From assembly GCF_001542915.1 (NCBI RefSeq), contig NZ_LNNH01000035.1, positions 1 to 41,118 on the forward strand: a stretch of DNA of 41,118 bases, in the 5' to 3' direction. The notes below the pieces were generated by a model. The model was given only the letters and a program-made list of their open reading frames with translations. It was not told where the DNA came from and searched no databases. The position numbers and the translations under genes were made by a program. Position 1 is the first letter of the stretch; every line of letters starts with the position of its first letter. Source of the DNA: Peribacillus simplex. GTDB lineage: Bacteria > Bacillota > Bacilli > Bacillales > DSM-1321. Below, piece by piece: positions 33,679 to 41,118 of this stretch.

Positions 33679-34203
33679 ATGAGGTTAGCTGGAAAGAAAA
33701 TTATCAGTCTTGTGCACCATGATTTTGAAGATTTAGAGCTCTGGTATCCGATCTTACGATTGAAAGAAGAGGGTGCGATCGTCCATCTTGCTGGGGAGAA
33801 GGCGAATGAAACGTACATTGGCAAATATGGTGTACCCGCCGTATCCGATTATGATTATGGCAGCATTGAAGCGGAAGATTATGATGCGATTCTCGTACCG
33901 GGCGGTTGGGCCCCTGACAAAATTCGTCGGTTCCCTGAAGTGATTTCACTTATTCAAAGCATGGAAGAAACAAAAAAACCGATCGGGCAAATTTGCCATG
34001 CTGGCTGGGTGCTGATCTCCGCAAAAATTCTAGCTGGCAAGAATGTAACAAGTACACCTGGCATTAAGGATGATATGGAAAATGCCGGAGCAACCTGGAT
34101 TGACGAAGCTGTCGTAGTCGATGGAAACCTAGTATCAAGCAGACGCCCGCCTGATCTGCCGGATTACTTAAGGGAATTGATAACGGTGATAGAAAAACGT
34201 TGA
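33679..34203 (+). CDS. DJ-1/PfpI family protein
   Basis: A 174-aa DJ-1/PfpI/YraA-type protein. The nucleophile Cys106 is in GQICHAGWVLIS, with a conserved acidic residue in the first helix (DFEDLELWYP) and VPGGWAPDK. These are stress proteins, some with deglycase-like or general-stress roles. The ATG at 33679 follows GGAAGGGGAG; the open frame extends upstream to 33610 without support. Downstream of truA by 102 bases, with a strong terminator after it. Confidence 0.88.
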   Translation: MRLAGKKIISLVHHDFEDLELWYPILRLKEEGAIVHLAGEKANETYIGKYGVPAVSDYDYGSIEAEDYDAILVPGGWAPDKIRRFPEVISLIQSMEETKKPIGQICHAGWVLISAKILAGKNVTSTPGIKDDMENAGATWIDEAVVVDGNLVSSRRPPDLPDYLRELITVIEKR

Positions 34204-34234
34204 TGCAATTTTGATGAAAAGGCCAATCGAACGG

Positions 34235-34277
34235 AACGGAAGGCAAACCCGAAAGCGGGTTCGCCTTCCGTTTTTTC
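34235..34277 (+). terminator. Terminator of the DJ-1/PfpI gene
   Basis: A long stem AACGGAAGGC and AACCCG pairing with CGGGTT and GCCTTCCGTT around an AAAG loop, then a T-run. Confidence 0.93.
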
Positions 34278-34514
34278 TTTATGAAAAGTCCCGATGTTCA
34301 TGCAACGACCGATATGGGCAACTCATGGTTTTAACATATTCTTCGCACAGAGTGGATTGGAACGGAAAGCGAGTGCGAGCAGTTGAATGGAAATTTCACA
34401 GGAAGAGCTAATCGATAGATGAGAGTGGGAAAATCCATGGATATGTTTACTTAGTATCGAATATGGAGGTTTTCCGAATAATAGTATCAAAATACGTATG
34501 CACGGGGGTATATT
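34278..34514. other. Intergenic region with a fragment of the dispersed repeat
   Basis: CGGAAAGCGAGTGC at 34363-34376 is identical to positions 6-19 of the window-end repeat, and the flanks (GGATTGGAA before, TGGAAAT after) also resemble that family. Otherwise nothing is recognised; the yhgE-like promoter should lie here. Confidence 0.5.
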
Positions 34515-36617
34515 TTGAGAAATATTCGGGAGATCTTCATGGACGATTTAAAAAGCATTTATAAAAATTTCTTTGTTTGCATCGTGGTTGTTTTCCTTAT
34601 GCTCATCCCGTCCATTTATGCGTGGTTCAATATTGTCGCCTCTTGGGACCCTTATGCCAACACGGAAGGAATCCTAGTCGGTGTTTCCAATAATGATAAA
34701 GGTGCCGAGTTGAATGGTAAAGCCGTCAACTTAGGCAATGAGGTCATAGAGGGGTTAAAGGGGAATAAAGATTTAGGCTGGAGATTCACATCGGAAAAGG
34801 ATGCGGTTGCAAAGGTGAAGAAAGGGAATTATTACGCGACGATCATCATCCCTGAAAATTTTTCCGAGCATATTGCAACCATCATGACCGATGAACCTAT
34901 GAAAGCGGAAATTGATTACTATGTTAATGAAAAAATCAATTCCATCGCCCCAAAAATTACGGCAGCTGGAGCCAACACCATCGTCGATAATGTAAGCAAA
35001 AGCTTTATTAAGTCAGCTAGCGGGAGTATCCTGGAAATCTTTAATGAACTGGGCATCACGTTGCAAAATGAATTGCCGACCATTCAGAAGATGAAGAATA
35101 TGGTGTATGTATTGGAGGGGGAACTTCCAGAGCTTGAACAAAACTTGAAAATCGTACAAACACATGTAAAGAGGGCAGAAGAGATCATTAACAAGGTCAA
35201 TGAAGGCCTGGAATCAATAGAGGGGATAACGTCGCAGAAAGATGAATTGGTGTCAGGCGTTTCTGGTTATGTAGAATCGACCAAGCAGGCATTCGAAGAA
35301 ATCCAGCCACTCTTGAAGAATGATATTGCGAAAATCAGGAGCGATAATGAAACGATCTTAGTGCTTGCAAGTAGGGTAACAGATCAGAATTTGCCTAGCG
35401 ATGAGGTTAATCAGCTAGTTGAACAAGGGAGAACGCGGTTAAATAAAGAGCTCTACCTTTTGGACAGTATGTATGACTTATTGGTGAGCGTAAATCAATT
35501 TAGTGAAAAAGACCGCCTTCAGCCAGAAATAATGCTAGTGGATGGTTTACGGGATAATGCTTCGGGCCGGCTTCAAGCTCTGAATGACCATTCCTTCGAT
35601 TCACTCAGGGTTCTTGGTGAAAATAATGATCAAGTCTTGGAGAGCCTCCAGGATACCTTTTCAAAGCAAACAGGATCTAAAATACATGAAATCTGGACGG
35701 AAGCGAATTCCATATTACAAAAAGCCCAGCTTTCGATCGAAGAGGGCAGCCAGGCTCTTCCTGAAGTGAAGGCACTTTTGAATGACACCGATCGAACGCT
35801 TGGGGCTCGCATGGGGGATATCGATACGTTACAGGATAGGTTTCCGGTAATCGAAGCAAAAATCAAGGCGCTGGCCTCTAAAATGAGAGAAATTGATAAG
35901 TCTTACAATATGGAAGAAGTCATTGATTTCCTAAAAAATGATATCGAACAAGAGAGTGAATTTTTCTCGGAGCCGGTACTGCTCAATAAACACAGTCTAT
36001 TTCCGATTCCGAACTATGGATCTGCCATGTCTCCCTTTTTCACGGCACTGTCCCTCTGGGTGGGCGGGACCATACTGATTTCCATGCTTAGCGTGAGCGT
36101 CTCTCAAAAGGGCTACAGTCCATATCAAATTTATATTGGCAGATACCTAATATTTTTCATCATTGGATTGGTCCAGGCTTTAGCCGTTTCCATCGGCAAT
36201 CTTTTTCTGATTGATGTATATGCAGTGGATAAATTCGAGTACGTCATTTTTTCGGTCTTGATAAGTACGGTGTTTACATTAATGGTCTACACCTTCGTTT
36301 CGGTTCTGGGGAATGTCGGGAAAGGGATAAGCGTTGTTCTGATGGTACTTCAAATATCAGGTTCGGGAGGAACTTTCCCCATTCAAGTAACTCCACCGTT
36401 TTTTCAACATATCAACCCTTTCCTGCCATTCACCTATGCTGTCGGTTTACTACGTGAATCCGTTGGCGGGATCACCTGGAGTGTCGCCGGCAGGGATATA
36501 TTCATCTTATTCATCTATTTACTACTGACCATCGGGTTTGGCATCATTCTGAAAAAGCCATTGCATGAAAGAACGCAAAAGATGAAGGATAAACTGTACG
36601 GAAGCAGGATTTTCTAA
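34515..36617 (+). CDS. YhgE/Pip-family membrane protein
   Basis: 700 aa. An N-terminal membrane helix (FFVCIVVVFLMLIPSIYAWFN) is followed by the family signature WDPYANTEGILVGVSNNDKGAELNGKAVNLG. The large extracytoplasmic middle (about 60-490) is helical and coiled-coil rich. Five or six C-terminal helices form an ABC-2-like permease domain (about 500-690, SGSGGTFPIQVTPPFFQHINPFLPFTYAVG). Members include phage-infection protein Pip and ESX/type VII-associated YueB; no such system is nearby. The TTG start follows GGGGG and preserves the family-like N-terminus RNIREIFMDDLKSIYKN; an ATG at 34539 is the alternative. Confidence 0.87.
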   Translation: MRNIREIFMDDLKSIYKNFFVCIVVVFLMLIPSIYAWFNIVASWDPYANTEGILVGVSNNDKGAELNGKAVNLGNEVIEGLKGNKDLGWRFTSEKDAVAKVKKGNYYATIIIPENFSEHIATIMTDEPMKAEIDYYVNEKINSIAPKITAAGANTIVDNVSKSFIKSASGSILEIFNELGITLQNELPTIQKMKNMVYVLEGELPELEQNLKIVQTHVKRAEEIINKVNEGLESIEGITSQKDELVSGVSGYVESTKQAFEEIQPLLKNDIAKIRSDNETILVLASRVTDQNLPSDEVNQLVEQGRTRLNKELYLLDSMYDLLVSVNQFSEKDRLQPEIMLVDGLRDNASGRLQALNDHSFDSLRVLGENNDQVLESLQDTFSKQTGSKIHEIWTEANSILQKAQLSIEEGSQALPEVKALLNDTDRTLGARMGDIDTLQDRFPVIEAKIKALASKMREIDKSYNMEEVIDFLKNDIEQESEFFSEPVLLNKHSLFPIPNYGSAMSPFFTALSLWVGGTILISMLSVSVSQKGYSPYQIYIGRYLIFFIIGLVQALAVSIGNLFLIDVYAVDKFEYVIFSVLISTVFTLMVYTFVSVLGNVGKGISVVLMVLQISGSGGTFPIQVTPPFFQHINPFLPFTYAVGLLRESVGGITWSVAGRDIFILFIYLLLTIGFGIILKKPLHERTQKMKDKLYGSRIF

Positions 36618-36665
36618 TTGCATCAAAATATGCTGCTGTAAAGAAGTTTTTTGTACGCATATAAA

Positions 36666-36840
36666 GGTCGGGTTACTACCAGTATAGGACGATCGAAAAA
36701 AGCCGGATTAATCCGTTGTAGGACGAATTGCTTCCAATCCAGGCCGGATTAAACGAATTTCGGTCGAATAATTACGATGTAGGACGAATTAATTTCAGTA
36801 CAGGTCGAATTAATTGATATTACGCCGGAATAATTGCCTA
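36666..36840. repeat. Degenerate tandem repeat, 20-21 bp period, 9 units
   Basis: Units with the core GG-N-CGAATTAAT (variants GGACGA, GGTCGA, GGCCGG) start at 36666, 36687, 36701, 36721, 36742, 36762, 36782, 36803 and 36823. Spacing is 20-21 bases, apart from one slip of 14-15 plus 19-20 around 36701. The tract fills the space between the convergent yhgE-like and nrnA genes and ends at the nrnA stop. No classical terminator is seen there. Confidence 0.8.
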
Positions 36841-37779
36841 TCATGGACAAACTTGATTCAATGCTTGAATCACCTGATCGACTTCCTCCCAGGAATCAAT
36901 GGAGGCACCAGAGGCCAGCGGATGTCCTCCGCCATTGAATTGCCGAGCCACCGAGTCAATGGGGGTAGTGCGTGAACGGATCCTGACACGGATTTTCCCA
37001 GGATATTCAATGAAAAATACCCAAATCTTGTTAGCCCGGACACTTGATAGCGTATTAACTAAATTCGAAGCGTCGTTTCGGTCCATGTTATACAATTTCA
37101 GCAAATCCTCGGTAATGATGAAGTAAGCAACTCCTTTATCAGATACCTTGAAGCCTATGAGGATGTCTTTTTGAAGCCTGGAAGAGTTTTTCGACTTTAC
37201 CTGGAGAAAGTTATGAATTCGTTCCGGTTGAAAATCATAAGCTCGCAATCGAGAAACCAAATTTAATGTTCGTGGAGTGATTTTTCCATTCATGAAATTA
37301 CCTGTATCACTAAGTATCCCTGTATAAAAGGCTTTAGCCGTTTCTTTATTCATTGCAAAATCATCTGGAAATTCCAAGGACAAATCCGTCAGCATTTCAC
37401 TTGCAGAGCTATAGGAAGCGTCGACCCAAGAGAGGTCGCCAAATGGCTCGTAATCGGGGTGGTGGTCGATTTTAATCAGCCCATCACCTAAACGAAAGCG
37501 GGAATCACTGATCCTCGAAAGGTTGGCAGTATCACAAACAATCACTAAGGCCCCTTCGTATATATTATCCGGAATGATATCCATTTTTCCGATGAAAAGA
37601 AGCTTATCGACTTCCTCGCCTACCACAAAGATTTCCTTAGACGGGAAGGAGTGCTTCAATAAGTGCTTTAGCCCGACTTGTGACCCCAGGGCATCCGGGT
37701 CCGGATCAACATGGCGATGTATGATGATGGTTGAATATTTCTTGATGGTTTCCACTATTTCGCTTTTTATCTTTTCCAT
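36841..37779 (-). CDS. nrnA: NrnA-type DHH/DHHA1 phosphoesterase
   Basis: 312 aa. Degrades nano-RNA and/or dephosphorylates pAp, as B. subtilis NrnA (YtqI, 313 aa). DHH-domain motifs: HRHVDPDPDALGSQ, VIVCDTAN, KIDHHPD and SDTGNF. The DHHA1 motif NGGGHPLASGAS is near the C terminus. The ATG follows GGGAG. Its location differs from ytqI in B. subtilis, so it may be the sole copy moved or a paralogue. Confidence 0.92.
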   Translation of the reverse strand: MEKIKSEIVETIKKYSTIIIHRHVDPDPDALGSQVGLKHLLKHSFPSKEIFVVGEEVDKLLFIGKMDIIPDNIYEGALVIVCDTANLSRISDSRFRLGDGLIKIDHHPDYEPFGDLSWVDASYSSASEMLTDLSLEFPDDFAMNKETAKAFYTGILSDTGNFMNGKITPRTLNLVSRLRAYDFQPERIHNFLQVKSKNSSRLQKDILIGFKVSDKGVAYFIITEDLLKLYNMDRNDASNLVNTLSSVRANKIWVFFIEYPGKIRVRIRSRTTPIDSVARQFNGGGHPLASGASIDSWEEVDQVIQALNQVCP

Positions 37780-38144
37780 TTTGCGATCTCCCTTCGAGGC
37801 GTTCGTTCATACCAATATCATCACACGCTTCAAGGATAAAGGCAATTTCAATCACAATACCTTTTGATGCATGCGTCATCCGACAAAAAGAAATTCATTA
37901 TTATTGAAAAATTCAAATAATTACCTTATACTTAATTTACCAAACCGATGACAGCAAGCTTCCTACCTTGCTGCATGGCCGGCTTGTCCTAAAACTGGAA
38001 TTCATAAAAATTGACTTGGTTCACTTGATCTTCCTTTGCAGGAAGACAGTGCGTGGATAAGGGTCAGTGAAACGTACAATGTGATGGCATTGTTTGTTTT
38101 ACTGGCTCTTTTGTGTATCCGGGCAATTTGAAAGGGGTGATGGT
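37780..38144. other. Intergenic region upstream of the CoA-transferase operon
   Basis: No gene. A+T-rich between about 37890 and 37950, where the divergent promoters of nrnA and the operon may lie. I looked for a SigL (-12/-24) promoter and an obvious FadR-like palindrome and saw neither. Confidence 0.4.
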
Positions 38145-39332
38145 ATGAATGGTGCTTTGGATGGAGTCAGGATCATTGATGTTTCCCGTGTTTTGGCAGG
38201 GCCGTTTTGTTCGATGATCCTTGGTGATTTGGGAGCGGAAGTAATTAAAATTGAACATCATGAATCAGGTGATGAAACAAGAGGATGGGGCCCCCCATTC
38301 TCAGGCGGGGAAAGCGCCTACTATTTATGCGCCAATCGAAATAAGCAAAGCATGACTTTGAATTTGAAATCTGAGCAAGGGAAAGAGATTTTTCGAAAAC
38401 TGATCTCGTCCGGGGATATTGTGATTCAAAATTTCAAGACCGGTACATTGGAGAAGATGGGCTTAGGCTATCGGGAGTTAAAGGAATGCAATCCCAAACT
38501 GATCATGGCCTCGATCACGGGCTTTGGCTTAACCGGTCCTTATAAAGATTTGCCGGGCTATGATTATATCATTCAGGCGATGAGCGGGTTGATGAGCATA
38601 ACCGGGGAAAAGGATGGAAGTCCCGTGAAAGTCGGTGTGGCCATAGCAGACATCTTGACTGGCTTGTATACATGCATTGGCATTTTATCGGCCCTGCATC
38701 ATAGGAATGAATCGGGGCAAGGACAGGAGATTGATATTTCGCTAATGGATTGTCAGGTTTCTTCGCTAGTGAATGTCGCGAGCAACTATTTATTCAACGG
38801 GTTGACTCCAGGACGAATGGGGAACCAGCATCCCAATATCGTTCCATATCAAACGTTTCCTACAAGTGATGGAGAGCTTGTCGTGGCGGTGGGGAATGAC
38901 GAGCAGTTCAGGCGGTTCGCGGCTGTTATTGGCAGACCTGAGTTAGCGGAACAGCAACGGTTTAAGCTTAATGAAATGCGCTTGCTGAACAAGGAAGAAT
39001 TAGTGCCGCTATTGGAAGAGTCATTAAAAACAAAGACAAAAAAACAGTGGAAAGAGCTGTTTGATGCTGCTGGGATACCGAATGGTCCGATTTATGATAT
39101 CGCAGAGATGTTCGAGGATCCACAAATCAGTGCCAGAGGCATGCTTGTGGAAATGGAGCATCCGACCATCGATGGCCTGAGGATGATCGGATCGCCGTTG
39201 AACCTATCCAGAACGCCGGTCACGATGAGGAAGCATCCGCCGCTGTATGGTGAGCATACCGATGCCATTTTGGCTCAATTGGGGTATGATTCCGGTCAAA
39301 TCGACAAATTCAAGCAAAATAAAATGATCTAG
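38145..39332 (+). CDS. CaiB/BaiF-type (family III) CoA-transferase
   Basis: A 395-aa protein. Motifs: DVSRVLAGPFCSMILGDLGAEVIKIEHHESGDETRGWGPPF, NRNKQSMTLNLKS, DIVIQNFKTGTLEKMGLGY and the catalytic Asp region DISLMDCQ. It moves CoA between carboxylic acids. The ATG at 38145 follows AAAGGGGTG; the open frame extends to 38094 without support. First gene of an operon with an acyl-CoA dehydrogenase 11 bases on, so a dicarboxylate or branched acid route (for example glutarate, succinyl-CoA dependent) is plausible but unproven. Confidence 0.9.
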   Translation: MNGALDGVRIIDVSRVLAGPFCSMILGDLGAEVIKIEHHESGDETRGWGPPFSGGESAYYLCANRNKQSMTLNLKSEQGKEIFRKLISSGDIVIQNFKTGTLEKMGLGYRELKECNPKLIMASITGFGLTGPYKDLPGYDYIIQAMSGLMSITGEKDGSPVKVGVAIADILTGLYTCIGILSALHHRNESGQGQEIDISLMDCQVSSLVNVASNYLFNGLTPGRMGNQHPNIVPYQTFPTSDGELVVAVGNDEQFRRFAAVIGRPELAEQQRFKLNEMRLLNKEELVPLLEESLKTKTKKQWKELFDAAGIPNGPIYDIAEMFEDPQISARGMLVEMEHPTIDGLRMIGSPLNLSRTPVTMRKHPPLYGEHTDAILAQLGYDSGQIDKFKQNKMI

Positions 39333-39343
39333 GAGGAATCTTG

Positions 39344-40552
39344 ATGATGAATTTCGAATTAACAGAAGAGCAGCAAAGTGTAAAAAAAGTGGTCAGGAAA
39401 TTCGTGGATAAGGAAATCATCCCATATATCCAAGAGTGGGATAGGCAAGGTCAATTTCAGCCACATATCTTAAAACGATTGGCGGAATTACAGTTGATGG
39501 GCGTTTGCATCCCCGAAGAGTATGGCGGGGTGGGAATGGATTATAATACCTTGGCCATCGTTTGTGAAGAGCTGGAGCGGGGTGATACGGCGTACAGAAC
39601 TGCGGTATCGGTACATACAGGGTTGAATAGCATGACGTTGCTGCAATGGGGTACCGAAGAACAAAAACGGAAATATTTAGTTCCGCAGGCAAAAGGGACG
39701 AAGATTGGCGCTTTTGGACTGACTGAACCGAATGCAGGGTCTGATGTGGCGGCGATGAAATCTACTGCCAGACGTGTAGGCGATCATTATATTTTGAACG
39801 GATCGAAAACATGGATTTCCCTCTGTGATTATGCCGATCATTTCCTCATTTTTGCCAAGACTGATCATGATCTTGGCTCAAAAGGCATAACGGCATTTAT
39901 CGTGGAACGGACTTTTGAGGGAGTGGAATCGAAGGCCATCAAGGGAAAACTGGGAATTCGCGCGGGAAATACAGGGGAAGTCTTTTTAACGGATGTAAAA
40001 GTTCCGGCAGCGAATAGGCTTGGGGAAGAAGGCGAGGGCTTTAAAATATCCATGTCGGCTTTGGACAGCGGCCGTTTTACGGTGGCCGCGGGTGCTGTAG
40101 GATTAATCGAAGCCAGCCTCGAAGCCAGCTTGAAGTATTGCCATGAACGCAGTACATTCGGCAAGGAGATTGGCAGGCATCAGCTTGTCCAACAAATGAT
40201 TGCCAAGATGACGGCAAATCTGGAGATTTCCCGATTGCTGGTCTTTAAAGCGGGGACGTTGAAAAACCAAGGAAAACGGAATACGAAGGAAACATCCCTT
40301 GCTAAGTGGATTTCCTGCAATGCAGCTAACGAAGCTGCCAATGATGCCGTTCAAATCCACGGTGCCTATGGCTATTCCGATGAATATCCGGTCGAACGCT
40401 TTTTGCGGAATTCGAAAGCTCCGGTCATTTACGAGGGAACCCGTGAAATCCATACGATGATGCAGGGTGAATACGCACTAGGCTACAGACAGGATAAAGA
40501 GCTTCGTAAGAAATTGCCTGCATGGCCCTTCGAGAAAGCTTCCGTACATTAA
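39344..40552 (+). CDS. Acyl-CoA dehydrogenase
   Basis: 402 aa, FAD-dependent alpha,beta-desaturation of an acyl-CoA. Signatures: GAFGLTEPNAGSD (FAD/acyl-CoA binding), YILNGSKTWIS, and AVQIHGAYGYSDEYPVERFLRNSKAPVIYEGTREIHTMMQGEYALG. The catalytic Glu is E364 in YEGT. This Glu position, the TYR-AVSVHTGL segment and the neighbour CoA-transferase resemble glutaryl-CoA dehydrogenase-type enzymes; substrate undetermined. Start ATG after AGGAGG. Confidence 0.92.
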   Translation: MMNFELTEEQQSVKKVVRKFVDKEIIPYIQEWDRQGQFQPHILKRLAELQLMGVCIPEEYGGVGMDYNTLAIVCEELERGDTAYRTAVSVHTGLNSMTLLQWGTEEQKRKYLVPQAKGTKIGAFGLTEPNAGSDVAAMKSTARRVGDHYILNGSKTWISLCDYADHFLIFAKTDHDLGSKGITAFIVERTFEGVESKAIKGKLGIRAGNTGEVFLTDVKVPAANRLGEEGEGFKISMSALDSGRFTVAAGAVGLIEASLEASLKYCHERSTFGKEIGRHQLVQQMIAKMTANLEISRLLVFKAGTLKNQGKRNTKETSLAKWISCNAANEAANDAVQIHGAYGYSDEYPVERFLRNSKAPVIYEGTREIHTMMQGEYALGYRQDKELRKKLPAWPFEKASVH

Positions 40553-40574
40553 ATATAGATAGAGGAGACCAGAG

Positions 40575-40886
40575 ATGAACACATATTTCATTGCAGGGCA
40601 TGCAAAACTTCCACAAGGGATGGCAGCGAGAAATTTATATGATTCCATCACGATCACATTGGAGCTGGATTATAAATATGGTGTCATCGTCGAGGCGTCC
40701 TGCACGCTCGCTACAGAGCATGGCAGGGAATTCATTCGGCAGCTGCTGCGTGGTTATTGCCTGCAAGATGGTATCGAGTTATTGATCGATCGTGTACAAA
40801 TGCAATATCGCGGGAAGGCTGGTCAAGCCATCCAAGCAGGGCTGAAGGATGTGTATGCACAGTTCGCACTGGTCTCCGACAAATAA
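40575..40886 (+). CDS. DUF3870-family protein
   Basis: A 103-aa protein with the family opening TYFIAGHAKLPQGMAARNLYDSITITLELDYKYGVIVEASCTLAT. DUF3870 members lie near acyl-CoA genes; function unknown. It follows the dehydrogenase by 22 bases with an AGAGGAG site, and a terminator ends the operon. Confidence 0.8.
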   Translation: MNTYFIAGHAKLPQGMAARNLYDSITITLELDYKYGVIVEASCTLATEHGREFIRQLLRGYCLQDGIELLIDRVQMQYRGKAGQAIQAGLKDVYAQFALVSDK

Positions 40887-40898
40887 GGAAAAAGGAAG

Positions 40899-40936
40899 GA
40901 TGCTGCCGATACATGAAGTCGGCAGCATCTTTTATT
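40899..40936 (+). terminator. Terminator of the CoA-transferase operon
   Basis: An 11-bp stem GATGCTGCCGA with TCGGCAGCATC, followed by TTTTATTTATT. Confidence 0.9.
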
Positions 40937-40963
40937 TATTGAAAACCCAATTGTACATGGAAC

Positions 40964-40994
40964 TAAAAAAAGAGACGTTAAAGAACACGTCTCT
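40964..40994 (-). terminator. Reverse-strand terminator
   Basis: AGAGACGT pairs with ACGTCTCT. On the reverse strand the stem is followed by seven T. It would terminate a reverse-strand gene lying beyond the right end of the window. Confidence 0.75.
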
Positions 40995-40999
40995 TCTTC

Positions 41000-41099
41000 C
41001 AGACTGTAGACAAACTCAATGAAAATCGAGTTTGTCTATTTTTATGGCCTGTACAATTTAGACGTTGATTTCCACTCCAGGCACTCGCTTTCCGCGGGC
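41000..41099. repeat. Right copy of the ~100-bp dispersed repeat (inverted)
   Basis: Reverse complement of 1-100 with one visible difference (the counterpart of position 81, which breaks one base pair in the stem 41007-41020/41025-41038). The last bases (GTCGGGGAGCCTCCTCGG) continue the G+C-rich repeat past what the left end shows. Confidence 0.85.
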
Positions 41100-41118
41100 G
41101 GTCGGGGAGCCTCCTCGG

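Noticed and set aside
36666..36840. CRISPR array
   Set aside because: The units are only 20-21 bases in total with degenerate cores and no separate spacers, and there are no cas genes.
1..41118. A 41-kb composite transposon bounded by inverted repeats
   Set aside because: The interior is conserved chromosomal synteny with no transposase; the repeats look like a dispersed intergenic family and probable assembly breakpoints.

Overview
The window reads as chromosomal DNA of a spore-forming, low-to-mid G+C Bacillaceae species. Gene order and protein sequences resemble the yjbD-yjcH segment of Bacillus subtilis, and the style of the intergenic repeats suggests a Peribacillus/Bacillus simplex-like organism; the species is inference only. 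The first and last ~100 bases are near-perfect inverted copies of one dispersed repeat, as expected if the sequence is a draft contig broken at repeats. No prophage, complete IS or CRISPR array is visible.

Layout. (1) 781-7271: spx, mecA, cls, coiA and pepF, all forward. (2) 7282-8101: a small membrane protein (YizD-like), then TWO tandem copies of the RoxS/RsaE small regulatory RNA, each with its own promoter, C-rich motifs and terminator, plus Rex/Fnr-like palindromes. (3) 8099-10876 reverse: spxH, truncated haemoglobin yjbI, lytic transglycosylase cwlQ and CYTH protein yjbK. (4) 11193-13678 forward: relQ, nadF and a RluD-type pseudouridine synthase. (5) prpE (reverse), mgtE, fabI with a clear FapR box, and a Fur-boxed siderophore-binding lipoprotein (reverse). 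(6) 18430-26863: a sporulation block with a CotO-domain paralogue, CotO, YjcA, a 39-aa Asn-rich peptide, a YhcN/YlaJ lipoprotein with SpoVAC-SpoVAD-SpoVAEb (spoVA2-like), YjcZ, SpoVIF, the UvrD-like helicase YjcD, CotX and CotW-like proteins. (7) 27022-28763 reverse: yjcF, yjcG, yjcH. (8) 28955-34277: PgpA-family protein, a WYL-like mini-protein, an isolated tRNA-Val followed by short direct repeats and an unrecognised gene, a site-2 protease, a frameshifted truA and a DJ-1/PfpI protein. (9) 34515-40936: a YhgE/Pip membrane protein, a 20-21 bp tandem-repeat tract, an NrnA-type nuclease, and a CoA-transferase / acyl-CoA dehydrogenase / DUF3870 operon.

Functional links. Spx (redox regulator), SpxH (its ClpXP adaptor) and MecA (a ClpC adaptor) sit within 9 kb, with RoxS, an NO/NADH-responsive RNA in B. 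subtilis, and a haemoglobin between or beside them, so the left third is a redox/nitrosative-stress neighbourhood. The centre is devoted to spore coat and spore inner-membrane channel proteins.

Most notable: the tandem roxS copies with differing operators, the frameshift in truA, the ~20.5-bp periodic repeat tract at 36666-36840, the tRNA-associated direct repeats next to an orphan gene, and the spoVA2-like operon. All assignments are by reading motifs and remembered family sequences; no database search was run.
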